Positions 9,836 through 18,019 of a DNA stretch of 64,000 nucleotides are shown piece by piece. Position numbers and translations under genes: made by a program. Within the stretch, counting starts at the first letter, position 1; every line of letters begins with the position of its first letter. The stretch covers positions 97,505 to 161,504 of the forward strand of contig NZ_CWHU01000004.1 in NCBI RefSeq assembly GCF_001182725.1. The letters run 5' to 3'. This stretch comes from Anaerococcus jeddahensis (GTDB taxonomy: Bacteria > Bacillota > Clostridia > Tissierellales > Peptoniphilaceae). The notes under the pieces are model-generated. The model searched no databases. It saw only the letters and a list, made by a program, of their open reading frames with translations, and was not told the DNA's origin.

Positions 9836-10855
9836 ATGTCTAATATAGAACTAGAAGTTTGTGGGGGTTGTAATGCGAAAATTCCCCAAGAAAGTCTAGG
9901 CGAGACCTTATCTTCTATTAAAAATTTTAAAAGAGATGATGTTTTGATTGGATACGATACCATGGATGATTCTGCTTTGGTAAGAATTGATAAGAATAAT
10001 GGAATCGTAACCACCCTAGATTTTTTTCCACCTATGGTTTCTGATCCCTATACTTTTGGGCAAATTGCTGCAGCAAATGCTTTATCAGATATTTATGCCA
10101 TGGGAGCCGATCCAATTTGTGGACTAAATATTGTCTTGTTTCCTGAAGATGAAAATATAGATATTTTGAAAAAAATTCTTCAAGGTGGGGCAAATAAGGT
10201 AATAGAGGCTGGCGCATCTCTTGTTGGCGGCCATTCTATCCACGATCCAAAAATAAAATATGGACTTTCTGTAACAGGAAAAGTTGATATTGATAAGGTT
10301 TGGAAAAATAATACACCAAATGAAAAAGATCTTTTGATTTTAACAAAACCTTTAGGAGTAACCTTGGTTACAAATGCTTATGGGATTGATATTTTGGGTC
10401 AAAAAGAAATGGATAAGGCTATTTCTTCCATGATATTTTTAAATAAATATGCCAAGGAGATTTTGGAAAAATATAGGATAAGCTCAGCTACCGATGTTAC
10501 TGGTTTTTCTTTTATGGGCCACTTATCAGAAATGCTTGGTGATAAATATTCTGCCATAATTGATTCTAAGAATATTCCAATCCTTGATGGGGCAAAAAAG
10601 GCTGCAAGCGAATTTGTCTTTACCAAGGGGGGTCAAAGAAACAGAATGCATATGGAAAATTTGGTAGAATTTCTTCTTGATGACTTTGCTCTTGAGGAAG
10701 TTTTGTACGATCCTCAAACATCTGGAGGACTTTTGGTAAGTATTAATAAGGATGATGCAAAATATGCCTTGGAAGAGTTAAGGAAAAATAAGATTGAGGC
10801 GAAAATCGTGGGTCAAATTTGTAAAAAATATGATAAATCAATATTTGTAGAATAA
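9836..10855 (+). CDS. selD: Selenide, water dikinase (selenophosphate synthetase)
   Basis: A 339-aa enzyme making selenophosphate from selenide and ATP. The catalytic pair is present as CNAK (Cys12 and Lys15, equivalent to E. coli Cys17 and Lys20). The second Cys of the usual CGCK is Ala here, and an extra Cys9 lies upstream. The AIR synthase-like core shows GYDTMDDSAL, TTLDFFPPMVSDP and GGHSIHDPKIKYG. No in-frame TGA, so it is not a Sec-containing SelD. ATG follows AAAGTAGG. It heads a four-gene operon (selD, yedF-like, DUF3343, desulfurase), the arrangement reported for organisms using selenium as a labile cofactor of molybdenum hydroxylases; no selA, selB or tRNA-Sec is in view. Confidence 0.95.
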   Translation: MSNIELEVCGGCNAKIPQESLGETLSSIKNFKRDDVLIGYDTMDDSALVRIDKNNGIVTTLDFFPPMVSDPYTFGQIAAANALSDIYAMGADPICGLNIVLFPEDENIDILKKILQGGANKVIEAGASLVGGHSIHDPKIKYGLSVTGKVDIDKVWKNNTPNEKDLLILTKPLGVTLVTNAYGIDILGQKEMDKAISSMIFLNKYAKEILEKYRISSATDVTGFSFMGHLSEMLGDKYSAIIDSKNIPILDGAKKAASEFVFTKGGQRNRMHMENLVEFLLDDFALEEVLYDPQTSGGLLVSINKDDAKYALEELRKNKIEAKIVGQICKKYDKSIFVE

Positions 10856-10867
10856 AGGAGTAAAAAA

Positions 10868-11452
10868 ATGAAAGAAATTGATGCAAGAGGAATCGAATGT
10901 CCAATGCCTGTAATTATGGCAAAAAGAGAAATTAAAAATGGAGAAGAAAATTTTTATGTGCTTGTAAATGAGGACATAGCTGTAGAAAATTTGAAAAAAC
11001 TTGCCAAGGAAACAGGCTTTGATGTTGAAATCGAAGAAAAAGAAGACGAGGTTTTCAAATTAACATTTAAGAAAAATGAAGAAGAAAAAGAGAGAAAAGA
11101 TAAGGGTGAAAGCCTATCTTCTTCATATGTTGTTGTTTTTGATTCTGATAAAATTGGTGATGGGGATGAAGATTTCTCAAAATCTCTTTTAGAAAGTTTC
11201 TTAGTTTCAATAACTGAGGCAGACGTACTTCCAAAATATGTAATATGTTACAATAAGGGAGTATTTTTGACAACACAAAGAGAAAATACCATTGAAGATT
11301 TGAAAAAACTTGCTGATAACAGAGTAGATATAATTTCATGTGGACTTTGCCTTGACCATTATGGGGTAAAAGAAGAATTAAAGGTTGGAAGAATTTCAAA
11401 TATGTATGAAATTTCTTCATTAATGAGAACCCATCACACAATAAGACCATAA
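10868..11452 (+). CDS. yedF: YedF-type selenium metabolism protein (TusA + DsrE-like domains)
   Basis: A 194-aa two-domain protein. Residues 1-70 are a TusA/SirA sulfur-carrier fold with the active-site motif ARGIECPMPVIMAKR (Cys10). Residues about 84-194 form a DsrE-like domain containing SCGLCLDHYGV. This fusion is a recognised selenium-associated family often found beside selD, probably carrying a persulfide or selenide sulfur/selenium atom. It lies 12 bp after selD behind AAAGGAG, and its TAA stop overlaps the next ATG by one base, implying translational coupling. Carrier function is inferred from the family. Confidence 0.88.
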   Translation: MKEIDARGIECPMPVIMAKREIKNGEENFYVLVNEDIAVENLKKLAKETGFDVEIEEKEDEVFKLTFKKNEEEKERKDKGESLSSSYVVVFDSDKIGDGDEDFSKSLLESFLVSITEADVLPKYVICYNKGVFLTTQRENTIEDLKKLADNRVDIISCGLCLDHYGVKEELKVGRISNMYEISSLMRTHHTIRP

Positions 11453-11721
11453 TGGAATATGTGATTTATACTTTCAAATCATCAAATTTTGCCTATCTTG
11501 CCCTAAGTTCAGTCGAAAGTGAAAATATAAGGGCAAGGCTAGTCCCTCTTTTGCCAGAAATTGATGCTGGTTGTGGACTTTGCCTTAGGTATGAAAAAAA
11601 ATTTGATGAGAAAGTAAGGGAAATTTTTTCAAAAAATAAGCTGGATTTTGATGAAAAATACATGCTTATTTACAAAAAAAACGAGAGAAAGCCAGAGGTT
11701 ATGCCCTATGATTTATCTTGA
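11452..11721 (+). CDS. DUF3343 putative Se/S carrier-like protein
   Basis: Small 89-aa protein with the DUF3343 pattern: an N-terminal strand (YVIYTFKSSNFAYLALSSVE), LVPLLPEIDAGCGLCLRY, then a C-terminal helix. The GCGLCLRY cysteines are the probable functional site. The family co-occurs with selD and selenium-dependent molybdenum hydroxylases but is biochemically uncharacterised. The start overlaps the yedF stop (TAATG) and the 3' end overlaps the desulfurase start by 14 bp, so the three are tightly coupled. Confidence 0.8.
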   Translation: MEYVIYTFKSSNFAYLALSSVESENIRARLVPLLPEIDAGCGLCLRYEKKFDEKVREIFSKNKLDFDEKYMLIYKKNERKPEVMPYDLS

Positions 11722-12841
11722 CAATGCTGCAACTACAATCGATAAGGACGAATCAGTTGCAAGGGCAGTTTATAATGCTATAAATTCAAAATCTTTTGGA
11801 AATCCATCAAGAGGAGCCTACAAGGTTAGCCTTGACGCTTTGGATTTATTGATGCAAACAAGGAAAAAAGTTGGATCTTTTTTTGGCATGGATAATCCCC
11901 TAAATGTTGTTTTATGTCAAAACATAACTTTCGCCCTAAATTTTGTTATAAAATCACTCTTTAATAAAAGTGACCATATAATAACAAGTTTATCAGAGCA
12001 CAATTCAGTTTTAAGGCCTCTTTATGATTTGGAAAAAGATGGATTAGAAATTTCTTTTATTGGAATAAAAGATGATTTTAGCCTTGATTTTGAAGAAATC
12101 GAAAATTTAGTCAAAAAAAACACCAAGGCCCTTGTTATAACTGGTGCATCAAATGTTTCAGGAGTTTTGACAGACCTTGATAAGGCTTATGAAATTTGTA
12201 AGAAAAATAATTTAAAATTAATAATTGACGGGGCCCAAGTTGCAGGATATGTACCATTTGATATAAAAAAATATGATAATTCAATATTTTTATTCACAGG
12301 CCACAAAGGCCTTCACGCTCCCCAAGGAACAGGTGGATTTATTGTAAATGGTGATTTTGATTTTAGGCAAGTTTTTGCTGGAGGATCTGGTTTTGATTCA
12401 TTTTCAAAAACCCAACCCCATATCTTGCCAGATTTATTTGAGCCTGGAACTGCAAATGTTCATTCCTTTGCAGGATTAAAGTCCGCCATAGAATTTTTGC
12501 AAAAAAATCCTCACAAAGATATAAATAAGCTTACAAAAATTTTATATAATGGCCTAAAAGATATAGAAGGGATAAAATTTTATTCTAATATAAATTTAAA
12601 GCACGTGCCAATTATTTCATTTAATATAAAAGATATTCCTGCAAATTATATAGCAATGAAACTTTGGGATGATTATGAAATTTGTGTAAGAGCAGGCAGC
12701 CACTGTGCCCCACTTTTTCACGAAAAAATGGGAACAAAAAAACAAGGTATAGTTAGAATGAGCCTGTCATTTTATAACACAAAAGAAGAAATAGAAAAAA
12801 CGATAGAAGCTGTGAAAAATATAGCAAAAGAAAGAAGCTAG
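11708..12841 (+). CDS. Cysteine desulfurase / selenocysteine lyase (SufS/CsdB-like)
   Basis: Fold-type I PLP enzyme of 377 aa. The N-terminus MIYLDNAATT is typical; ATG 11708 is preferred over an open frame 20 codons longer because AGAGG lies 8 bases upstream and family members start here. The PLP lysine is in FTGHKGLHAPQGTGG, and the catalytic cysteine is in RAGSHCAPLFH. It transfers sulfur or selenium from cysteine/selenocysteine to an acceptor, here probably the adjacent YedF or DUF3343 proteins and ultimately SelD or the hydroxylase cofactor. Last gene of the operon, with a terminator overlapping its final codons. Confidence 0.88.
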   Translation: MIYLDNAATTIDKDESVARAVYNAINSKSFGNPSRGAYKVSLDALDLLMQTRKKVGSFFGMDNPLNVVLCQNITFALNFVIKSLFNKSDHIITSLSEHNSVLRPLYDLEKDGLEISFIGIKDDFSLDFEEIENLVKKNTKALVITGASNVSGVLTDLDKAYEICKKNNLKLIIDGAQVAGYVPFDIKKYDNSIFLFTGHKGLHAPQGTGGFIVNGDFDFRQVFAGGSGFDSFSKTQPHILPDLFEPGTANVHSFAGLKSAIEFLQKNPHKDINKLTKILYNGLKDIEGIKFYSNINLKHVPIISFNIKDIPANYIAMKLWDDYEICVRAGSHCAPLFHEKMGTKKQGIVRMSLSFYNTKEEIEKTIEAVKNIAKERS

Positions 12842-12858
12842 GTAATCCTAGCTTTTTT
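12835..12858 (+). terminator. Intrinsic terminator of the selD operon
   Basis: Perfect 8-bp stem (AAGCTAGG / CCTAGCTT) with TAAT loop, immediately followed by T residues; it begins within the last codons of the desulfurase gene. Confidence 0.85.
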
Positions 12859-12915
12859 GTTTGTTATAAAATATTTTTTAGAATGCACACTCTGTCTTTT
12901 GTCCTAGTTTTGCAG

Positions 12916-12943
12916 GAGATCTCTCGACTTCGCTCGAGATGGG
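12916..12943 (-). repeat. Palindromic core, copy 1
   Basis: GAGATCTCTCGACTT followed by CGCTCGAGATGGG; first core of the array, minus orientation. Confidence 0.8.
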
Positions 12944-13052
12944 TAATAGTTCGCTTTTTAAATTGCTAAAGTTGTTTTTTTCTTCTATAATCGTAAATTT
13001 GTTTTTTATTAATGAAAGTTTTTGATTTTTAGTATGATAAACGAAGTTATAC

Positions 13053-13090
13053 CCCATCTCGAGCGAACGATAGTGAGTCGAGAGATCTCT
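13053..13090 (+). repeat. Palindromic core, copy 2 (long form)
   Basis: CCCATCTCGAGCGAACGA then TAGTGAGTCGAGAGATCTCT; the long form with a GAACGATAGTGA interior, plus orientation. Confidence 0.8.
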
Positions 13091-13183
13091 TTTATTAGTT
13101 TTGAGTTTTATTTTAATTTCTACTTGTAATATATATCGGATTATTTTTTGAAGACTTACTCTGTCTTCTGTCTTATTTTTGCA

Positions 13184-13211
13184 AGAGATCTCTCCACAAG
13201 GTCGAGATGGG
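13184..13211 (-). repeat. Palindromic core, copy 3
   Basis: AGAGATCTCTCCACAAGG then TCGAGATGGG; the CCACAAGG interior recurs in copies 5 and 7, so the array has two alternating core subtypes. Confidence 0.8.
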
Positions 13212-13365
13212 TGAGTGTTTTCTATTTTTAATTGCTGAAGTTTTTAATTTTTGGTTTTAATTATTAAAATTTTTTTTAAATTGCTAATTTATTATAAAAA
13301 AGTGAGTTTATTTATTTAAATTTTATTTAAATCTATTCGAAGTAAAAAAGTATATCCTCACATAA

Positions 13366-13402
13366 CCCATCTCGAGCGAACGATAGTGAGTCGAGAGATC
13401 TC
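13366..13402 (+). repeat. Palindromic core, copy 4 (long form)
   Basis: Same sequence as copy 2 from CCCATCTCGAGCGAACG to GAGAGATCTC. Confidence 0.8.
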
Positions 13403-13497
13403 TTTGTTGATTTTGTCTTGTATTTTATTTTATATTTTTAATATATGTTGGATTATTTTTTTAATGCACACTCTTTCTTTTATCTTAGTTTTTGCAA

Positions 13498-13524
13498 GAG
13501 ATCTCTCCACAAGGTCGAGATGGG
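13498..13524 (-). repeat. Palindromic core, copy 5
   Basis: Same CCACAAGG subtype as copy 3; its flanks are almost identical to those of copy 3. Confidence 0.78.
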
Positions 13525-13786
13525 TGAGTATTTGCTTTTTTTAATTGCTGAAGTTTTTAATTTTTGGTTTTAATTATTAAAATTTTTTTTAAATTGCTAA
13601 TTTATTATAAAAAAGTGAGTTTATTTATTTAAATTTTTTTAAATTTATTCGAAGTATAAAAGTATATCGACATCTAACCAACCTCTATCAAATATAATTG
13701 GTAAAATTGATTATCTAAAAAAAGATTTTTTAATATTGAAATTTTATTTAAATCTATTCGAAGTAAAAAAGTATATCCTCGCATAA

Positions 13787-13814
13787 CCCATCTCGAGCGT
13801 AGTCGAGAGATCTC
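13787..13814 (+). repeat. Palindromic core, copy 6 (short form)
   Basis: CCCATCTCGAGCGTAG then TCGAGAGATCTC; like copy 4 but with the interior reduced to CGTAG. Left flank matches that of copy 4. Confidence 0.8.
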
Positions 13815-13910
13815 TTTTGTTGATTTTGCCTTGTGTTTTATTTTATATTTGTAATATATATTGGATTATTTTTTTAATGCACACTCTTTCTTTTGTCTTA
13901 GTTTTTGCAA

Positions 13911-13937
13911 GAGATCTCTCCACAAGGTCGAGATGGG
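13911..13937 (-). repeat. Palindromic core, copy 7
   Basis: CCACAAGG subtype; begins a fourth unit that is cut short within about 40 bp by the modC terminator region. Confidence 0.78.
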
Positions 13938-13991
13938 TGAGTGTTTTCTATTTTTAATTGCTGAAGTTTTTATTTTTTTATTTTATAAAAA

Positions 13992-14052
13992 CAAAAAAAA
14001 AAGAGAATGTTTCAAAAATATGAATAGTCATCATTTTACAACAGTCTCTTTT
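13992..14052 (-). terminator. Terminator of the moa-mod operon
   Basis: On the minus strand, GAGACTGTT pairs with AACATTCTC (one mismatch) around an AT-rich loop and is followed by a run of ten T, about 40 bp after the modC stop. Confidence 0.65.
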
Positions 14053-14086
14053 TTTATATTTTATGAAATTTTCTAAGCTTTAATTT

Positions 14087-15121
14087 TTATTTTAAAAACA
14101 TTATCTTATCTTCTCTCAAATTAAAATATAAATTTTTTTCATTTTTAAAATTTTTCCATTTTTCTTTGTCCAAAAATACGGTCATTTGGCCTTGGCTGTC
14201 TTTTTTTCTTATTATTAGGCAGGTATTAAAAGTTTCTTCTATTTCTTTTAAAATTTCTACCTCGTAAGAATTTTTTTCTTTTTTATTTTTGGAAATTTCT
14301 ATATCATGGCCTCTTATTCCTATGAATTTTTCATCGTAATCTTTTTCTAAATATAAATCGAGATCCCATGCTTTCAATTTATAGGAATTTTCTCCGATTT
14401 TTTCAATTTCTGAGAAATTTTTGCAACCTGATAGCTCTGCTCCTGCCATTGTTTCTGGGTTATGGAAAAGTTCTTTTGTACTTTTTTTTGACTCAGACTT
14501 TCCATTTGCCATTATTACAATATCATCGCACATCCTATAAATCTCATCCCTATCGTGGGATACGAAAAGGGTTGGAATTTTGTATTCTTCTATAATTTTT
14601 CTTACTTCAAGCTCAATTGACCACCTCAAATATCCATCTATTGCTGAATATGGCTCGTCTAACAAAAGAATTTCTGGCTCATTTACTAAAATTCTTGCAA
14701 GAGCCGCCCTTTGTTTTTCTCCACCTGAAATCATATCTGGACGTTTATTTTTTATGTGATCTATGTGAAGCTCTTCTAATTTTTTATTTATAATTTTTTC
14801 AAAATTTTTATTTTTCCCCCTAAGTCCAGTTTGTATATTTTCATAAACTGTCATATTTGGAAAAAGTGCGTAATCTTGAAAAAGATAGGCAACTTTTCTG
14901 TCTTTGGTTGGTATATTTATTTTTTTTTCTTTGTCAAAAAGGATCCTACCATTTAAAATTATTTTTCCATAATCTGGTTTTATTATTCCTGCAATGGCCT
15001 TTAGGGTCAAACTTTTGCCAGAACCTGACGCTCCCAAAATTCCCAAAATCCCATTTTCATTTGTAAATTTTGCATCAAGCTTAAAATTTCCAAAATTTTT
15101 TTTGATATCAACTTCAAGCAT
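14087..15121 (-). CDS. modC: Molybdate ABC transporter ATP-binding protein
   Basis: A 344-aa ABC ATPase: Walker A GASGSGKS near residue 30, signature SGGEKQRAALARIL, Walker B ILLLDEPYSAID, switch His in FVSHDRDE, then a C-terminal regulatory domain of about 110 residues of the type seen in CysA/ModC-like proteins. It energises molybdate import through ModB. The start overlaps the modB stop by 8 bp. Sulfate or tungstate transport is the alternative, but adjacency to modA and four Moco genes favours molybdate. Confidence 0.9.
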   Translation of the reverse strand: MLEVDIKKNFGNFKLDAKFTNENGILGILGASGSGKSLTLKAIAGIIKPDYGKIILNGRILFDKEKKINIPTKDRKVAYLFQDYALFPNMTVYENIQTGLRGKNKNFEKIINKKLEELHIDHIKNKRPDMISGGEKQRAALARILVNEPEILLLDEPYSAIDGYLRWSIELEVRKIIEEYKIPTLFVSHDRDEIYRMCDDIVIMANGKSESKKSTKELFHNPETMAGAELSGCKNFSEIEKIGENSYKLKAWDLDLYLEKDYDEKFIGIRGHDIEISKNKKEKNSYEVEILKEIEETFNTCLIIRKKDSQGQMTVFLDKEKWKNFKNEKNLYFNLREDKIMFLK

Positions 15122-15788
15122 GGGCCTTCTCCTTTTCTTTTGTATCTTCCAAGAAATTTATGGCTACAAGGACAATAAATGAAATTAAAACATTTATCAT
15201 AACCCACTTATAAGCTATCGCATCTTGACCGATTCTCCAAAATTGATAAACTGTTGTTGAAATTGTTGCAGTTTTTCCTGGAGTGTAGCCGCTTACCATT
15301 GAAGTTGCTCCATATTCTCCAAGAGCTCTTGCAAAGGATAAAACTAAACCTGCCATTACTCCTTTTTTGCAATTTGGCATCAAAACTTTCCAAAAAATCC
15401 ATGTGTTTGACTTGCCCAATGTTTGGGCTGCATAGGTTAAGTTTTCGTTATAGGCTTCAAATGATCCTCTTGTTGTCCTATACATTAATGGAAAGGTAAC
15501 TATAACTGTTGCAAAAATCGCTGAATACCAATTCATAATAAGAGGGAATTTAAAATATTCTACAAAAATTTTCCCAAGTGGCGAATTTGGTCCTAAAATT
15601 TTAATTAGAAAAAATCCTACAACAGTAGGAGGCAAGACCAAGGGTAGGGTTAGTACCACATCTATTGCCCCCTTTACTTTTGCAGGTAATTTTTTTATAT
15701 AGTAGGCTGCAAATATACCAAGGAAAAAAATTATTACCGATGATATACTTGCAATCCTTATTGAATTATATAAAGGATATAAGTCCAT
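15114..15788 (-). CDS. modB: Molybdate ABC transporter permease
   Basis: A 224-aa inner-membrane permease with five hydrophobic segments and the EAA-type coupling loop EYGATSMVSGYTPGKTATIS. Family hallmarks LVLPPTVVGFFLI and FARALGEYGA are present. It lies 2 bp after modA and overlaps modC, so ModABC is translated as one block. Confidence 0.92.
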   Translation of the reverse strand: MDLYPLYNSIRIASISSVIIFFLGIFAAYYIKKLPAKVKGAIDVVLTLPLVLPPTVVGFFLIKILGPNSPLGKIFVEYFKFPLIMNWYSAIFATVIVTFPLMYRTTRGSFEAYNENLTYAAQTLGKSNTWIFWKVLMPNCKKGVMAGLVLSFARALGEYGATSMVSGYTPGKTATISTTVYQFWRIGQDAIAYKWVMINVLISFIVLVAINFLEDTKEKEKAHA

Positions 15789-15790
15789 GA

Positions 15791-16642
15791 TTATTTATTT
15801 AATGGCTTAAATCCATATTTATCTAAAATTTCAGATGCTTTTTTGCCTTTCAAAAATTCTAGATATTTTTTGCCTTCTTCTGGATTTTTAGAATTTTTAA
15901 GTAAAGCTGCTGGATAAATTACTTTATTTTCAAGCATTGAATCATCAGCTACTGCTACTGTTTCAAGTCCTGCTGTTTTTGCATCAGTTTTATAAACTAT
16001 TCCACAATCAGCTGCTTTTTCACTTACCCATGATGTAACTTCTTTTACGTTTGAACCTAAAGTTACCTTATCTTGGATTTTATCCCAAATTCCTAAATTT
16101 TTAAGAATTTCTTCTGAATATTGTCCTACTGGAACATCAGAATTTCCAAGAGCGATTTTTTCTACATCATCTTTTTCAAGATCTTTAAAATCTTTAATTC
16201 CTTTTTCATTTCCTTCTGCTACTGCAAGAGTTACTTCGTTTTCTAGCAAATCAAATCTTGTGTCTTTATCAATTTTGTCTTCTTTTTCAAGTTCATCCAT
16301 TTGTTTTTGAGCTGCTGAAACAAATACATCACAATCTGCTCCTGAATCAATTTGAGTTTTTAAAGTTCCTGATGAATCAAAGTTAAAGGTCAAACTAAGA
16401 TTTGGATTTTCTTTTTCAAATTCTGTTTTTAATTCTTCCAAAGCTTCTGTCATAGAAGCTGCTGCAAATACTGTAAGTTCTTTTTTATCCTTTGTGTCTG
16501 TAGCCGCATTTGATTTTGCTACATTTGAATTTGACATAGGTTCATTTGAATTGTTGTCATTTTTATTGTTGTTAGCACAACCTGCTGTTCCGATTAATAG
16601 TGCTCCTGCTAGAGCTGTCATTGCGATTTTTTTAAAATTCAT
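15791..16642 (-). CDS. modA: Molybdate-binding lipoprotein
   Basis: A 283-aa solute-binding protein with a lipoprotein signal (MNFKKIAMTALAGALLIGTAGC; predicted lipidated Cys22) followed by an Asn/Ser-rich tether of about 30 residues. The mature domain starts ELTVFAAASMTEALEEL, the ModA hallmark, with SSGTLKTQI and DVFVSAAQKQMD. It captures molybdate outside the membrane. The start overlaps the 3' end of the MOSC gene by 11 bp. Confidence 0.92.
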   Translation of the reverse strand: MNFKKIAMTALAGALLIGTAGCANNNKNDNNSNEPMSNSNVAKSNAATDTKDKKELTVFAAASMTEALEELKTEFEKENPNLSLTFNFDSSGTLKTQIDSGADCDVFVSAAQKQMDELEKEDKIDKDTRFDLLENEVTLAVAEGNEKGIKDFKDLEKDDVEKIALGNSDVPVGQYSEEILKNLGIWDKIQDKVTLGSNVKEVTSWVSEKAADCGIVYKTDAKTAGLETVAVADDSMLENKVIYPAALLKNSKNPEEGKKYLEFLKGKKASEILDKYGFKPLNK

Positions 16643-17090
16643 TTTCTTCTCCTAATATTTTAATTTCATCTCCAGTTTTTATTACGCCTTCTTTAATTAC
16701 TTTTGCAAATATTCCCTCATAAGGCATAATACACTTTCCAACACTTTGTTTTATGGCGCAACCTTTGTGACATTCTTTACCAATCTGACTAACTTCCAAA
16801 ACACAATCGCCAATTTTTAATTTTTCTCCTACAGGAATTTCATGCAAAATTATTCCTTGAGTTGTAATATTTTCTGCAAAATCCCCAAAATCAAATTTGC
16901 GATTTTCATTTTCCATTTTTCTAATTGATTCTTCTGCCAAAAGGCTCACTTGCCTGTGCCACTTTCCTGCGTGGGCATCATTTTCTAGCCCAAAATCTTT
17001 TTTAAATAAACCCTGACCTATCTGTTCCTTTCTCACCCCTTTCGTTTTTGAAATATTTATTGATAAAACTTTTGCTTTAATGGTGTCCAC
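16632..17090 (-). CDS. MOSC domain protein
   Basis: A 152-aa protein consisting of one MOSC domain: KGVRKEQIGQGLFKKDFGLENDAHAGKWHRQVSLL near the N-terminus and the conserved cysteine in GKECHKGCAIKQ. MOSC domains handle molybdenum-cofactor sulfur or bind Moco; stand-alone ones of this length are common beside mog/moaB. Overlaps the Mog gene by 14 bp. Its position inside the Moco operon supports a role in cofactor sulfuration or delivery to the hydroxylases. Confidence 0.85.
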   Translation of the reverse strand: MDTIKAKVLSINISKTKGVRKEQIGQGLFKKDFGLENDAHAGKWHRQVSLLAEESIRKMENENRKFDFGDFAENITTQGIILHEIPVGEKLKIGDCVLEVSQIGKECHKGCAIKQSVGKCIMPYEGIFAKVIKEGVIKTGDEIKILGEENEF

Positions 17091-17568
17091 TATTATCTCC
17101 TTCTAATATATCTAAGCCATGGCCTAAAAATGGCAAAATTCCTTCGACACTTTCTGTGACAGCCTTGGGAGAGCCTGGCAAATTTATTATTAAAGAATTA
17201 TTTTTTATTCCAGAAACTGCCCTTGATAGGGCCCACATATGAGTTTTTTCTTTTGAAATTAATCTAATTGCCTCGCTTATACCTGGCGTTTGTTTTTCAA
17301 TTACTTTTAAACTTGCCTCTGGTGTATTGTCCCTTTTTGAAAGTCCTGTTCCACCAGATGTTAAAATTAATTGGATATTTTCATCAACCAATTTATTTAA
17401 TTCATTTTCAATATTTTCCAAATCGTCATTAATTATAGACTTATAAACCATCTTATAATTTTCTGGCATTATTTTTTGACAAGCGTCAATGCAACCGTCC
17501 TTGTTTTCGCCAGTAGATCTGGTATCAGAAATTACCACAAAGGCGTAATTATAAATTTTCTCTTTCAT
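17077..17568 (-). CDS. mog: Molybdenum cofactor protein MogA/MoaB family
   Basis: A 163-aa MoCF-domain protein with VVISDTRSTGENKDG, LTSGGTGLSKRDNTPEA and NLPGSPKAVTE, the molybdopterin-binding signatures. It adenylylates molybdopterin or a related step. MogA and MoaB are hard to tell apart by eye; the length fits either. The 5' end overlaps moaC by 20 bp. Confidence 0.88.
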   Translation of the reverse strand: MKEKIYNYAFVVISDTRSTGENKDGCIDACQKIMPENYKMVYKSIINDDLENIENELNKLVDENIQLILTSGGTGLSKRDNTPEASLKVIEKQTPGISEAIRLISKEKTHMWALSRAVSGIKNNSLIINLPGSPKAVTESVEGILPFLGHGLDILEGDNSGHH

Positions 17569-18019
17569 AAAGCCCTGATTTTCCTCCTGATTTTTTTACT
17601 AAATATATATCTTTTATGGTCATAGACTTATCAAGAGCCTTGCACATATCATAAACTGTCAAAAGTCCAGCAGAAACTCCCGTCAAAGCTTCCATTTCAA
17701 CCCCAGTTTTTCCTTGGCACTTAACTTTCACCTCACAAAATAATAAATTTCCCTCAAAATTAAAATCTACATTTATTCCATTTAATAAAAGTGGATGGGC
17801 CATTGGAATTATTGAAGATGTATTTTTTACAGCCTGGATTGCTGCAACTTGGGCAATAGCAAGGACGTCTCCCTTTTTTATTTTTTCATTTTTTATGGCT
17901 TCTATGGTTTGATTTTTAAGTTCAATTGAACCCTTGGCTATGGCTTCTCTTTGGCTGATTTCTTTTTTTGAAATATCAACCATTTGCCCCCTGCCGTTTT
18001 TATCTAAATGCGTAAACAT
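17549..18019 (-). CDS. moaC: Cyclic pyranopterin monophosphate synthase
   Basis: A 156-aa enzyme acting after MoaA to form cyclic pyranopterin monophosphate. The family signatures KGDVLAIAQVAAIQAVKNTSSIIPMAHPLLL and GVEMEALTGVSAGLLTVYDMCKA are intact, including the active-site Lys in AKGSIEL and DMCK. The ATG abuts the moaA TAA. Confidence 0.94.
   Translation of the reverse strand: MFTHLDKNGRGQMVDISKKEISQREAIAKGSIELKNQTIEAIKNEKIKKGDVLAIAQVAAIQAVKNTSSIIPMAHPLLLNGINVDFNFEGNLLFCEVKVKCQGKTGVEMEALTGVSAGLLTVYDMCKALDKSMTIKDIYLVKKSGGKSGLYERENL

Larger units (their letters stand above)
12880..13960. repeat. Tandem array of palindrome-bearing repeat units (about 310-410 bp)
   Basis: Gene-free region between the selD operon and modC. 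Units contain, in order: an ACTCT-(G/T)-TCTT segment, a core element in minus orientation (GAGATCTCTC...CTCGAGATGGG or the variant with CCACAAGG), about 150 bp of A/T-rich sequence, then a core in plus orientation (CCCATCTCGAGCG...GTCGAGAGATCTC). Two units are nearly identical over more than 100 bp (13212-13319 and 13525-13637; 13321-13365 and 13744-13789). A first unit (12890-13140) is more diverged and a fourth (from 13861) is partial. Seven cores alternate strictly in orientation. No transposase is present. Confidence 0.85.

Noticed and set aside
12880..13960. Possible CRISPR array
   Set aside because: Cores alternate in orientation, are spaced 90-300 bp apart, and the intervening sequences are themselves repeated; no unique spacers and no cas genes.
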